A stretch of 64,000 nt of DNA, taken from contig NC_085138.1 in assembly GCF_035046485.1 (NCBI RefSeq), forward strand, positions 45,791,464 to 45,855,463. Reading direction: 5' to 3'. Origin of the DNA: Aedes albopictus (lineage: Eukaryota; Arthropoda; Insecta; Diptera; Culicidae). Both the position numbers and the translations under genes were made by a program. Below, piece by piece: positions 36,591 to 46,409 of this stretch. The first letter of the stretch is position 1, and every line of letters begins with the position of its first letter. The notes under the pieces were generated by a model. That model saw only the letters and a program-made list of their open reading frames with translations. It was not told where the DNA came from and did not search any database.

Positions 36591-36993
36591 AGGATCCGAA
36601 CGAAATTTTCTATCAAGGAATTCTGACTGATTCTATGAAGTTTTCTCTAATTCCAACACCACAAATTGTCCGAGATTGGAATTCTTCTATAACGGCATTT
36701 TTTTTTTGTATAATTGATAATTTTTTCGATATTTTTCATTGTAGGTATGTGATACGTTTATAAAATTTTATAAGAGTCAAGATAATGACTTCATATAAAA
36801 GTTTCGCATTGCCTCGAAATCACCACCATACCAAGCCTTCTTCAGACTTGGCGATGTAGGCACCACTGCATGTTGAAACCCCTTCTTCGGAATTTATATT
36901 GCGTGTAATACCATGATCCTATTTTGCACCATGATCATATATTGCACCATCATTGTAGTGCCCCCCCTAAGCAAGAACCCTGCGCACGCTAGT
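36591..36993. other. Unique right end of the 9.5-kb element
   Basis: AT-rich sequence with a T10 run, then CACTGCATG and TTGCACCATGATC words related to the left cargo, then the C-rich terminus. No ORF of interest. Confidence 0.5.
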
Positions 36994-37024
36994 GCCAACA
37001 AACGATGTTTATTACTTGCCCAAC

Positions 37025-37054
37025 GTTTCGACACGGGGTTAGTGTCTTCTTCAG
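37025..37054 (-). ncRNA. Hammerhead-ribozyme-like core, Penelope 3' flank
   Basis: On minus: CTGAAGA, a 5-bp stem GACAC/GTGTC with loop TAACCCC, then GAAAC. This is the conserved catalytic box, stem II and GAAA box of a hammerhead. Penelope-like elements are known to carry such motifs. Stems I and III are weak in the sequence alone, so activity is unproven. Confidence 0.6.
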
Positions 37055-37306
37055 GCGGAACTAGAATTTAATACATTTACTAATTGGTCTGTTACATAGT
37101 TTTGTCACGGTAACTTACACTAATTTGGTCGTTTTTGGTCTTATGTTTCGTCTAACTGTAACTGTCCTGTTTTTTTGTTTGATGGTACATGCTGTAAAAT
37201 TATTGTCGTTATTATTTTTGTCTAGTTTTATGGAAAACAATTATCTTACACTTAGTTGGCTTGTAATAACTTCTAACGGACTATTGGCAATGGCGCAATT
37301 TTTCTA

Positions 37307-38030
37307 TTACCTCAATTTTGTTTGAAAATTTGTTGGTAGCGAAAACTGCCCTTTCTTAATAACTACGTTTCGTCTATCTATGGTATGGTCTTGTGTGCTC
37401 AGTGTGTATCGTTTGGTTAGATTCTTAATGCTGTGCAACACTGCTGCATATGTGGTACTTAGCCTATCAATGACTGTTCGTTTATTTACTGTGTGGTCTG
37501 TGTTTGTGATGTGGCACATTTCAAGGAATGGTAGTGTTATTGGTTTGTAGCTATGGTCTATAATCTCTGTTCGGTCTAGGGTAAATATATGATTGTGTTG
37601 TATGCAGTGTCCAATTAGAGCTGTGGTTGTTTCTATTAGTGTTTCTTTGGCTGCTTCTGTATTAGTCTGATTATCGTTCATCAATTTGTCTAATTTGTTT
37701 ACACTCTTATGTCCTGTTAGTCTTTTGCTAAGATTATTCCTAGTCATTCCAACGTAACAACTATTACAGTCGTTGCAAGGAATCTTATAAATTACATTAC
37801 TCTCTTTTGAAAGTAATTTTTTCTTGTAGGGTGTTTGACTTTCGTGTGTAGCTGGTGGATTGTCCTGGATTGTCTGGTGGTGATATTAACGTCTAGGTAG
37901 TCCTTGGCCAGTATCTTGGTGATTCGTCGAGAAAGGGCAGGTATATAGGGTATCGATCTGCAGGTTTTCACATTTTGCGTCGTTTCAGGTTGCTCATCTG
38001 TTCGTCGGTTGTTTGTTCGTTCTAGTGGGA
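37307..38030 (-). pseudogene. Penelope-like RT thumb and GIY-YIG endonuclease remnant
   Basis: The RT C-terminal part reads SIPYIPALSRRITKILAKDY (about 37968-37909), a typical Penelope motif. After a frameshift near 37810-37830 the endonuclease begins with VIYKIPCNDCNSCYVGMT, the GIY-YIG core with its Cys cluster. It continues RNNLSKRLTGHKS, ALIGHCIQHNHIF and ITLPFLEMCHITN and ends LPTNFQTKLR at 37307. This nuclease makes the nick that primes Penelope reverse transcription. The upstream RT palm/fingers are absent, so no function is expected. An overlapping plus-strand hydrophobic ORF (37125-37325) is its shadow or chance. Confidence 0.9.
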
Positions 38031-38032
38031 AC

Positions 38033-38062
38033 CTGAAGAAGACACTAACCCCGTGTCGAAAC
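38033..38062 (+). ncRNA. Hammerhead-ribozyme-like core, inverted Penelope flank
   Basis: Same core as at 37025-37054 but on plus: CTGAAGA, GACAC, loop TAACCCC, GTGTC, GAAAC. It lies in the inverted 5' flank, opposite to the coding strand. Confidence 0.6.
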
Positions 38063-38399
38063 GTTGGGCAAGTAATAAACATCGTTTGTTAGTTCAAGAC
38101 TGAGTAGCCGGTTTTAATTGATTGAAGTTCATTTATTTTGTTTAATTCGAAAAGTACATGTATTATTTTGTATTGTGGATCAGAAAAGCGTTTTGAATAT
38201 CAAGTTCCTCAAGAACCCATTTTATCTAATTTTCTCTGAAATGATCCGCGATAGAAATTCACAGGGCATATGCTTGAATAAAACTAATCACTGCATCTTA
38301 CATTTTTTTGTGTTAACGCTGTTAGAATTCACTCTAGATATTTACCCTTCTTTGAATCATAAGCTATTCTTTTGATAAGCAAAAAAACGGTTTATGATT

Positions 38400-39230
38400 T
38401 AAAGAAGGGGAAATCTCTGTTTGTAGACCAAATGGTCATTATCTCGAAACGATTAGAAAACAGTCCTCGGAAAATCAACATATCATTAGAAAAAAAAAAT
38501 TGACAGAGAAGTTTGCAGATTGTTCACCAAACAGAACATCCTATTATTAAAAGAATGGAATGAATTCTATGGAGAAATTAGTACCTACCAGTTTAGTCAG
38601 TGGACAAAGTAAATTCGAAAGAACAGCCTATTTTAAAAAGAAGGCATATCTTAGAAGAAGTGGAGAATACTTGCAGTATGGCGCCAGTTTGTGACCGTGT
38701 ATATCAGTGTATATAAGTAGCTCAAAGCAGCCCGTGTTAAAAAAAATGTAATAGCTTGGTTATGAAAAAGTCATCACATTCAGATGTTCTTCAGTTATGC
38801 TAAGAACATTCCATAATTCTTGATGACAATTTAGCATTCATCCTCATGACTTTCGACCTGAATGGTTTTTGGCCGAATGGCTGGACGACTTTTTGTTTAT
38901 TCTCACTCATCAAAAAGCTAGCCAGTTGACAAGGTCTGGGGCAAGTATTCCGTAACAAATGAATTATGATGAAAAGAACAGTCAACATTTGAAAGGAGGG
39001 AACATTTCAGATTAAAATACTTATGGTTTTCATAGCAATAACTATAATTTCGAAAGTACAGCCATATCTTGAGAAGGGGAATTCTAAAAAAAAATCAACA
39101 GCTATATTGCAACAGAATTTTACAGCTCCAAAGAACAGCCAATGATACAAAGAAGGGAAAATTTATTATTTAAATACGATTTGAGATCAGCGCCAACAGC
39201 AAATGCTCAAGCAAATTTTAAAAGAACACA
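38400..39230. repeat. Diverged copies of the ~85-bp minisatellite
   Basis: Contains GAAAGAACAGCCTATTTTAA, AAAGAAGG and ACAGCTATATT in the same order as the array at 10140-12190, but with large gaps and divergence. Possibly an old copy of the same element. Confidence 0.55.
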
Positions 39231-40589
39231 TTAATTTCAAAAAAGGCCAGTTCGATAAGCATACTGAGCTCTCCAGGATCCATATTTGAATAGTCACGTG
39301 CATCGTCTTCGGCCATTGGATATGCACACTGAATATCAGGCAAATTGTTTGAATCTGAAACCTCTCCCTTCGTCATAGCTTTCTTAAATGCCTTACGTTC
39401 CCGCAAACCTTTCTTGTTCTTGAAACAACGTTGTTACAGATTACCCCAAGGATTACCCTTTTCTAACTGATTAAGTTTCATCAGCTTTTAATAAGTTATC
39501 CACAGTAAGCATTTTTGGGCGATCTCCTGTTTGATTTGGAGTGCTTGATGATCACTCAGTCTGATGATTATTAGGTCTAACCAAACCCTGCTAAATGGTA
39601 CCGGGCCATAACATTTTTATTACAGGTATGTTCCGTTTTTATCAACACGGTCCGCGATTTTCAGTTGATAAAAACGGAATAGTGATAAAAACGGAATATT
39701 TTTTTTTGCCAAAATATTTTGCAACATTTTAATATGAATTGGAAGTTTTACTGTAGCACACATCCCAAAAGTAAAAATATGCAGTTTACTATGAAATTTA
39801 ATTGTTTTTAGATGTCTTTTAGCACATCTTGGTTGCACACTTCAAATTACAGTTTTCTGACTGTGACGCCGACAAGAGGTTTTCACCACATATGTGACCA
39901 CATTTTTGGAAATTTATTTTCGTTGAACGCAAGAATGACACATATTACAGTTCCAGTACCCGGATCGACGTTTTAAAATATGGAATACTTCCAGGAACGA
40001 TTAATCTCCAGGAACGTAATTTCGATATCCTTACAAAATAGGATATGTTAACTTCCTTCCGGACGGCATTTCTCCACGATTATCATCCTCACAGATTCCT
40101 ATAAAAGTTTCGTTTAGGATGCTTTTAGGAAATCTCCAGGAATTTTTCTAAGCAATCCCTTGTAACTTCTCCAGAATATAGGATTCCCCAAAAAAGTTCC
40201 TACAGAATTCTTCTAGGTTACCTTGTACCATGCCCCGCTTGTTTATCTTTTGGAATTCGATAAGAATTTTTAGAGAAAAGAGGTAGTGCCCCTAATGATT
40301 TCTTTAGAAATATCTTATCGGATCAACCTAGATGTCTCCTTTCAAATTTCTCCTTCAGTTTCTTTGGGCATCCCTTCAAATATTCCACCAGGAATTGGAA
40401 TTTATTAATCTTCCTTATGCATCATGTTGGGAACAGCTCGCTGACGTAGTGTACGATTCGGGCCTAGAATGGCCCTGATGCACAAGGTGGGCTAAGATAA
40501 TCATTCTGGAGTTTGACCTAGACATCCTGTCGAAATTCATCCAAGAGTTGCTTTGGAAATTCACCAAAATTTTACTTTTGAAATATAGG

Positions 40590-41460
40590 AGTTTCCGTTT
40601 CTTCAAAATTTCCTACGGGAATTCTTCCAAGATTCCTTTCTGGAATCCCTCCAGAATTTTTTTCTGATATTTCTCCGGGGGTTCTTTCTGGGGTTACTCC
40701 CGAATTTCTTTCTGCGATTCCTCCAGCAGTTTTTTAGAATTTCATCAGAGTTTCTTATGATATTTTTCGGTGGAATGTCCTCCATCCAAAAAAATCATTG
40801 AAGGATTCCTACAGGAGTAGAAACAGCTACACCTACTGGAACTTTCATTATGAATTGTCCCAAGAGATTTTCCAATTTCTTTCATCTTTGTTATTTCCCC
40901 ATGATTACTAGATGAACCAGCCTTGGGCTGAAAATCTCGTTAATAAAGATAATGTAAAAATAATAATTCTCCCCGATTTCTTACTGCGTTTCCTGGGAAT
41001 CTCCCAGAAGTTTAGTCTAGTAATCTTCTAGAAATTCTTTCCTAAAATCCTCCAGAAGTTCCTTCAGGGAGTCCCCCTGATGTTCTGTGATGAAATCTCC
41101 GGGGAGTTATTTCTGAAAATCGTCCAGAAGTTCCTTATGGAAATCCTTGAGGAATTCCTTCTAGAAATCCTGTATAAGTTCTTTCAAGACATCATCCAAT
41201 TGTTCCTCGAGGGATACTTTCAGAATTGATGGGATTTCTTTAGATTTTTTTGGGAATCCTTAGTTTCTTCTGGGAACTCTTCTGGAGTTGCTGGAGAAAT
41301 CCCCAGATCGTTTTCCAAGATCCTAGGCTCTTCCTTCCTAGAGAAACTTATTTCTGAAAGACTTAACTCCTAATTCACCTAAAGGAATTTCTGAATTATT
41401 TCCTGACGATTTCTCAGAAAAAATCTGGAGGAATTTGGAGGAATACAAGGTATAATCGCT
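40590..41460. repeat. Decayed 12-bp GGAATTCC array, inverse orientation
   Basis: Words such as GGGAATTCTTCCAAGATTCC, GGAATCCCTCCAGAAT and TCCTTGAGGAATTCCTTC recur with 12- or 24-bp phasing. Far more diverged than 30655-36590. Confidence 0.65.
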
Positions 41461-42244
41461 AGTAGGTATTACTGAAGAAAACCATGATTGCATTTTTAGA
41501 ACAAAACGAAAGCTGAAATCCCGGATATAATTCTATAGGAATCTCCAGTTAGGCTAGTGAATGTAGCAGTTTCGGTCGGAGAAATTTGGACATGGTATCA
41601 AGGATGACAAGAGAGATCTCAGGTAAAAAATTGAGCCCCGTCGGAAAGAAATAGCGACCAGGAGAGAATAATTCAGCACATCGCGTAATTTCAAGAAAAT
41701 CGTGTAAAAAATCACGTGAAAATTTATTTCACTTAAAAAAGTCTTGTAAAAAAGATTGTAGTGTAAAAATTCAGGCAATGACAGGCAAAGAAAGCCCTAA
41801 ACTGTTTAACTTCTTGAAGAACACTTGAGGCAGGCCAAGCTTCAGTTGGTACGTAAAGCCGTAAAGAAAAATAGGAAAGAAGAAGAAGAAGAAAGGAGAA
41901 GAAGGATCTTCAGAAGGAAGTTCTTGGAGGAATACCCAGATGGACATCCTGGAGCAAACCCAGGATGGGACACCAATTAAGGTGTCCTAACACAATAGAA
42001 AATGAAATGAAAAAAAAATGTTCGATTAACCAGGGTGATTTTTTTATATTGCCGGATAATCGAGTCCGTCCTTTGATGGTTTTATATGCACATCCCATCT
42101 TTTATTGATCTATCATGAAAAGCTACTCAGTACTCATGTTACACTTGTAAAATGATTGAGCCCTTTTACAAAACGACAAAAATTTTGATGATGATATTGA
42201 TATTCACGTGTTACCTCATGCCACCTCCTATCAGATTTTAGCTA

Positions 42245-42533
42245 CAGTAGACGTTCGATAAGTGCAACATGTTAACGTTTCACTTACCGAATGACATTCG
42301 ATAACTGCAACAACTGACAGACGTCAAAGAACTGTCAGTGGCTGCAGAATGCAGCCAATATGCATTCAGAAAACATCGCACTGCAACAAAAGTGCATCCG
42401 AAAAACATTGCATCGCTGTTGACATTTGATTTTGACGGATAGCGGTGCGATAACTGCAAAATTGTTGCACTTAGCGGACTTACAGTTAAAAAGCATTGCA
42501 GTTAAAGCGTTTGCACCGAGCGAACGTCTACTG
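42245..42533. mobile_element. TA-flanked MITE, family CAGTAGACGT, copy 2 (289 bp)
   Basis: Ends CAGTAGACGTTCGATAAG and (reverse complement) CAGTAGACGTTCGCTCGG; TA at 42243-42244 and 42534-42535. Same family as 6455-6916, lacking about 170 bp of its middle; an internal GCATTCAGAAAACATCGCA block differs. Confidence 0.87.
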
Positions 42534-42940
42534 TAATTGAATTGGATCGGTTTCATTTTTCTATTGGACTATTGGTTTAATTTTCTCATATTCAAATAAG
42601 AAGTAAAGTTATGTGTGAGAGAAAGCATGAATATACATTATTTACAGCAAGATTTACAGCTGAATTCGAAATGTTTTGAAAGCTACTATGGCGTATACGT
42701 CTTCTATGTCATCATTGGTGGTTACTTCAAATTCATTCATGGATGCATTGCCTCAAGATTATTGTTAAACTATAAATAACTCGTGTTCGAAGGAACAAAT
42801 TTGACAAAAACTTTAGTGTTGACAAAAACGGAATGAAATGTTGACGAAATCGGATAGTGACAAAAATGGATAGTGATAAAAACGGAACATACCTGTATTG
42901 ACAAATCATATGGGGATCAAGTACACAATTTTTTTCAATT

Positions 42941-43033
42941 TTTCGGGTAAGTGTCGCATTCGGGTATTTGTCGCATTCGGGTAAATGACGTTCGGGTAAA
43001 TGTCATTCGGGTAAATGGTTTTCGGGTAAATGT
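42941..43033. repeat. TTCGGGTAAATG minisatellite
   Basis: About seven units of TTCGGGTAAATG with linkers; inverse orientation of the array at 27262-27405. Confidence 0.85.
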
Positions 43034-43981
43034 TATAGAACCGCGAATGCTTAGCTTGAAAATGTGTGATAGATACCCATTTTGACTAAATTTATTCTCT
43101 TTTAAATGTTTTTTCATAGAAAAACAGTAGTTTGAGTAAACTAAGTTTATTTTGCATCCAAGTGAAATTAAATTTACATGATTTTTTCTAAGAGTGTAGA
43201 CTTTGGCCAGAACGCCCCTCCCCCCTCAGAGTCTACGTAGTTTATGGACAGCCCCTTAGTGTGCCACACGGTATAGAATACATCCATAAATTACGTCACG
43301 CTGTAATGGATGGAGGTGGAGTGTGACGACGCATACGAAAAAAAACCAGAATGAAACCTCGCAGAATGTAAAGAGTATGGGGGAGGAGATTAAAAATGGA
43401 CAATTTTTGCCGGACGTCATTTATGGACCTTCCCATATTAATGTAAAAAGGTCAATTGATAGAGAAAGCTTCCAGTTAATGATTGTCGAAGTGCTGATAT
43501 GTAGAATACTAAGCTTTGAGCAGGCTTTTACGTTTTGGGCTTTGACACCAAGTAAAACAAGAAGAAGGTTCATGCCTAGTGTATATGGAATGTGAATACG
43601 ATATATCGAGCTTCGAAGGAACTTGAACTTCGTCGTGCATTAGGGTCATTATGACCCAAAACGCGATTTCAAGCATAAACATCTCTTTTGTTAGTTAACT
43701 TATCGTAATGAAACTTCTTGACTTTTAATATTTTGCAGAGGCGAGTCCTGAAAAAAAAATTTTTTTTTTCTTAAGGTGAAACCAAAATGGCGCCACAAAA
43801 AAAGTTACGAGTAATGCAATTGGGGTCATTATGACCCAGAAATTCAAACTCTTATAAAACGATGATTTTTTCATCAATTCAAATAACCAAAGTCTTATTT
43901 GATAGATAATTTCGTCAAGAATGTGTTGATATGCTGAAATAGTAGTTCCGGGAACATTGGCCACCGGGAATCTGCTACACA
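43034..43981. other. Repeat fragments, no gene
   Basis: GTCTACGTAGTTTATGGACA (43223-43242) is a common mosquito repeat end. The palindrome GGTCATTATGACC occurs twice (about 43647 and 43826), each preceded by a GTGCATTAG or ATGCAATTG word. No coding region supported. Confidence 0.4.
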
Positions 43982-44150
43982 TGGTGCATGTTTTCGCAAT
44001 TAGACAGATGGTGCGTGAGATGGTGCCTAGATGATTCTGTGAACATCATGGTGGTGCATGGAATGCAAAGAAGCTTCACCATGATCCTCATCATGTTAAG
44101 GTTTTTCTGATTAAATATCAGTATGATACATTAGATTCCTAGTTGATTAA

Positions 44151-46398
44151 GAGCCAGTTCGCGAGAGCCGCAACCCCTTCTTGTATCGATGTGCTCCGAT
44201 TGAGCTGAAATTTTCAGGGTATGGTTTTCCATATAAAAGATGATATCTGGCCGATTTTCATATTTTTCCGTAAGGGGGAAGTGGGGTGAAATAGCCCTCA
44301 AAGATTTCATGTCTAAAAATAGGTAAAATCACAAAAATCGCAATAACTTCCGCAAAAGTTAACGGATTCAGCTGAAATTTTGCATGGACACTCTACTCCT
44401 ATGGCACTTCCATTTAAGCCAAGCGTTGGATATTCTTTGATATTTAATTTAAAGAAATAGGTTATTTTCATAATTTTTTTGACGATTTTCTGGGCGCCTG
44501 TTTTCGTACCAACAGAACTAGGATGAAAAACTGAGTACTACGTTTTGAAGGTTTACCCAAGAGCTTTCATTTGATATGTAACCCAGATGCGCCAACTTAA
44601 AAACTTTCGAAAAAATTTTTTTTTCTCGGGGTATGCATTTTACCCCATATTTTTAGCTGTCTAAAGTAGTGTTGCGCATTTTCGTTCGCTAAGAATGTTG
44701 CTAAGTCATTCCGTTAAAAAGTTATTGATGATTATCTAGAAAAAAATGAGCACTTTTCAAGTATTTTTCACTTGAGTTACAAAAAAAAAACACCCTTCTA
44801 ATTTTTTGATATGTTTTATAACAACGTTTCTTTATTTGAATGCGGGCAAAAGATAATTTTTATGATTACCCCAACCCGTCTTAACACTTTTTCAAAAAAC
44901 TATGCTTTACAAGTGTTTCTTGGGTGACTTTGATGAAAAATCGAAACTGAAACAGTTAACACCAGAAAACCGATTTTTCTTGAACCACCCTAAGCTTATT
45001 CAGAAAAATATCTCTAGATTGGTCAATTTTAAAGCTTTATGTAGTGTCTTCAGGGAACTTGCTCAAAATGGATAGATCTATAACTTTCCCGAAGAATGTA
45101 TACAGTTATTCTTGCAAATAAAAAAAGTTTGGTTCCCAATTTCTTTGAAAATATGGGTCACCCTAATTTTTATGTACATTGAAAAGAGGGCCTGATTTTT
45201 GGGAACAACTTTGTAGAAGTCCATATTTGTCCAAAAAATCATTTGAAGGCGCCGAATGCATCTTTCGTCATAAAATTTATGAGGATATTAATTTAATCTT
45301 TTTCGTGGACCATTGTGCACTGCTGCAACTTTCACGAGAAAAAAAGAGAGAAAATTGAACCGGAGATGCATGTCAATAGAAAAATCGAGGAAGAATCCGG
45401 TGAATCACACACCACGTGCTAATCTGTGACATTTGTCGACGTCAAAATGTTGTCAGACTTGCTCATTTGAATAAGCAATAAAAATTAGGATTTTTTTTTT
45501 CTAATTTCAAGAAATTTCGCCAAGTTTTACCAAAGCATTTGTAGGTTTTGAAATTTTGATTATTTTCAACTTTTTTTCCTGAGAATTGTTTTACCCCGTT
45601 ATCCTCTCAAGAAAAAAAAATAATAATATGTGATGAAGCATCTATTCTTGAATAGAATAAAGAACTCTGAAAATTCAAGTCCGTTCAGAGAAAATTATAG
45701 CAACGTTATTTCGAAAAGAGGTTGAGTAAGTCCGTTTTACCCTACTTTCCCCAAATGAAAAATAAAAACAATAATTGCATTTCTTTGCCATCATTTTTCT
45801 GTTGAATTAATATTGAAGAAAAACCCTTGAAAATTAAATAACGTTGTCATAATTTGCGACAACACTACTTTAGACAGCTAAAAATATGGGGTAAAATGCA
45901 TACCCCGAGAAAATTTTTTTTTTTTTTTCGAAAGTTTCTAAGTTGGCGCATCTGAGTTACATATCAAATGAAAGCTCTTGGGTAAACCTTCAAAACGTAG
46001 TACTAGGTTTTTCATCCTAGTTCTGTTGGTACGAAAACAGGCGCCCAGAAAATCGTCAAAAAAATTATGAAAATAACCTATTTCTTCAAATTAAATATCA
46101 AAGAATATCCAACGCTTGGTTTAAATGGAAGTGCCATAGGAGTAGAGTGTCCATGCAAAATTTCAGCTGAATCCGTTAAATTTTACGGAAGTTATTGCGA
46201 TGTTAGTGATTTACCTTTTTTTTTGACATGAAATCTTTGAGGGCTATTTTACCCCACTTCCCCCTAACAGAAAAATCTGAAAATCGGAGAGATATCATCT
46301 TTTATATGGAAAACCATACCCTGAAAATTTCAGCTCAATCGGAGCACATCGATTCCACTTCCTTTGGAGAGGGGGTCGCGGTTCTCGCGAACTGGCTC
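44151..46398. mobile_element. 2248-bp TTAA-flanked foldback element
   Basis: TIR GAGCCAGTTCGCGAGAGCCG / GAGCCAGTTCGCGAGAACCG, flanked by TTAA at 44147-44150 and 46399-46402. Arms of about 530 bp (44151-44680 and 45865-46398) are highly similar inverted copies, sharing TTTTCAGGGTATGGTTTTCC, CTACTCCTATGGCACTTCC and TAAAATGCATACCCCGAG in complementary positions. The central 1.2 kb is AT-rich without a transposase. TTAA duplication points to piggyBac- or Kolobok-like mobilisation. Confidence 0.9.
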
Positions 46399-46409
46399 TT
46401 AAAGATATT

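Larger units (their letters stand above)
27524..36994. mobile_element. 9471-bp TIR element (CACTAGCGTGC ends) carrying satellite arrays
   Basis: Left end CACTAGCGTGCACAGGG, right end (reverse complement) CACTAGCGTGCGCAGGG, both followed by G-runs and GGCACT. Flanking 8-mers CTAACAAA (27516-27523) and CCAACAAA (36995-37002) are a one-mismatch duplication. The uninterrupted Penelope flank at 38077-38100 shows the empty site, confirming precise insertion. Contents: ATGCACCAT-rich repeats (27600-30650), the 12-bp array (30655-36590), then 400 bp with TTGCACCAT words. No transposase is visible, so mobilisation would need a trans-acting enzyme. 8-bp duplication suggests hAT-like chemistry; the CACTAG end is not typical hAT. 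Confidence 0.85.
27455..38122 (-). mobile_element. Penelope-like element with inverted flanks, split by a 9.5-kb insertion
   Basis: TGAAGTTCATTTATT is duplicated exactly at 27440-27454 and 38123-38137 (15 bp). Minus-strand coding remnants (38030-37307) give an RT thumb and a GIY-YIG endonuclease, the defining Penelope pair. The outer ends are inverted copies of each other: CTGAAGAAGACACTAACC through TTAGTTCAAGACTGAGTAGC, at 37001-37060 plus 27478-27523 versus 38031-38121. This is the inverted-flank arrangement often seen in Penelope copies. A nested element (27524-36994) interrupts one flank. Nearly all RT is missing, so this is a 5'-truncated dead copy. Confidence 0.9.
39623..42895. mobile_element. 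3.27-kb TA-flanked TIR element, composite
   Basis: Ends CAGGTATGTTCCGTTTTTAT and its inverted copy (ATAAAAACGGAACATACCTG), flanked by TA at 39621-39622 and 42896-42897. Subterminal TGATAAAAACGGAAT / TGACAAAAACGGAAT words occur several times within 90 bp of each end. The inside holds a decayed 12-bp array (about 40590-41460) and a MITE (42245-42533). No transposase. Either a large non-autonomous element or one expanded by nested insertions. Confidence 0.75.

Noticed and set aside
37125..37325. Plus-strand hydrophobic ORF (VVFGLMFRLTVTVLFFCLMV), membrane-protein-like
   Set aside because: It lies at the edge of and antisense to the Penelope endonuclease region in T-rich sequence; no other support.
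37001..38121. Inverted flanks read as LTRs
   Set aside because: They are inverted rather than direct, carry hammerhead-like cores and bracket GIY-YIG coding sequence, so they are Penelope flanks.
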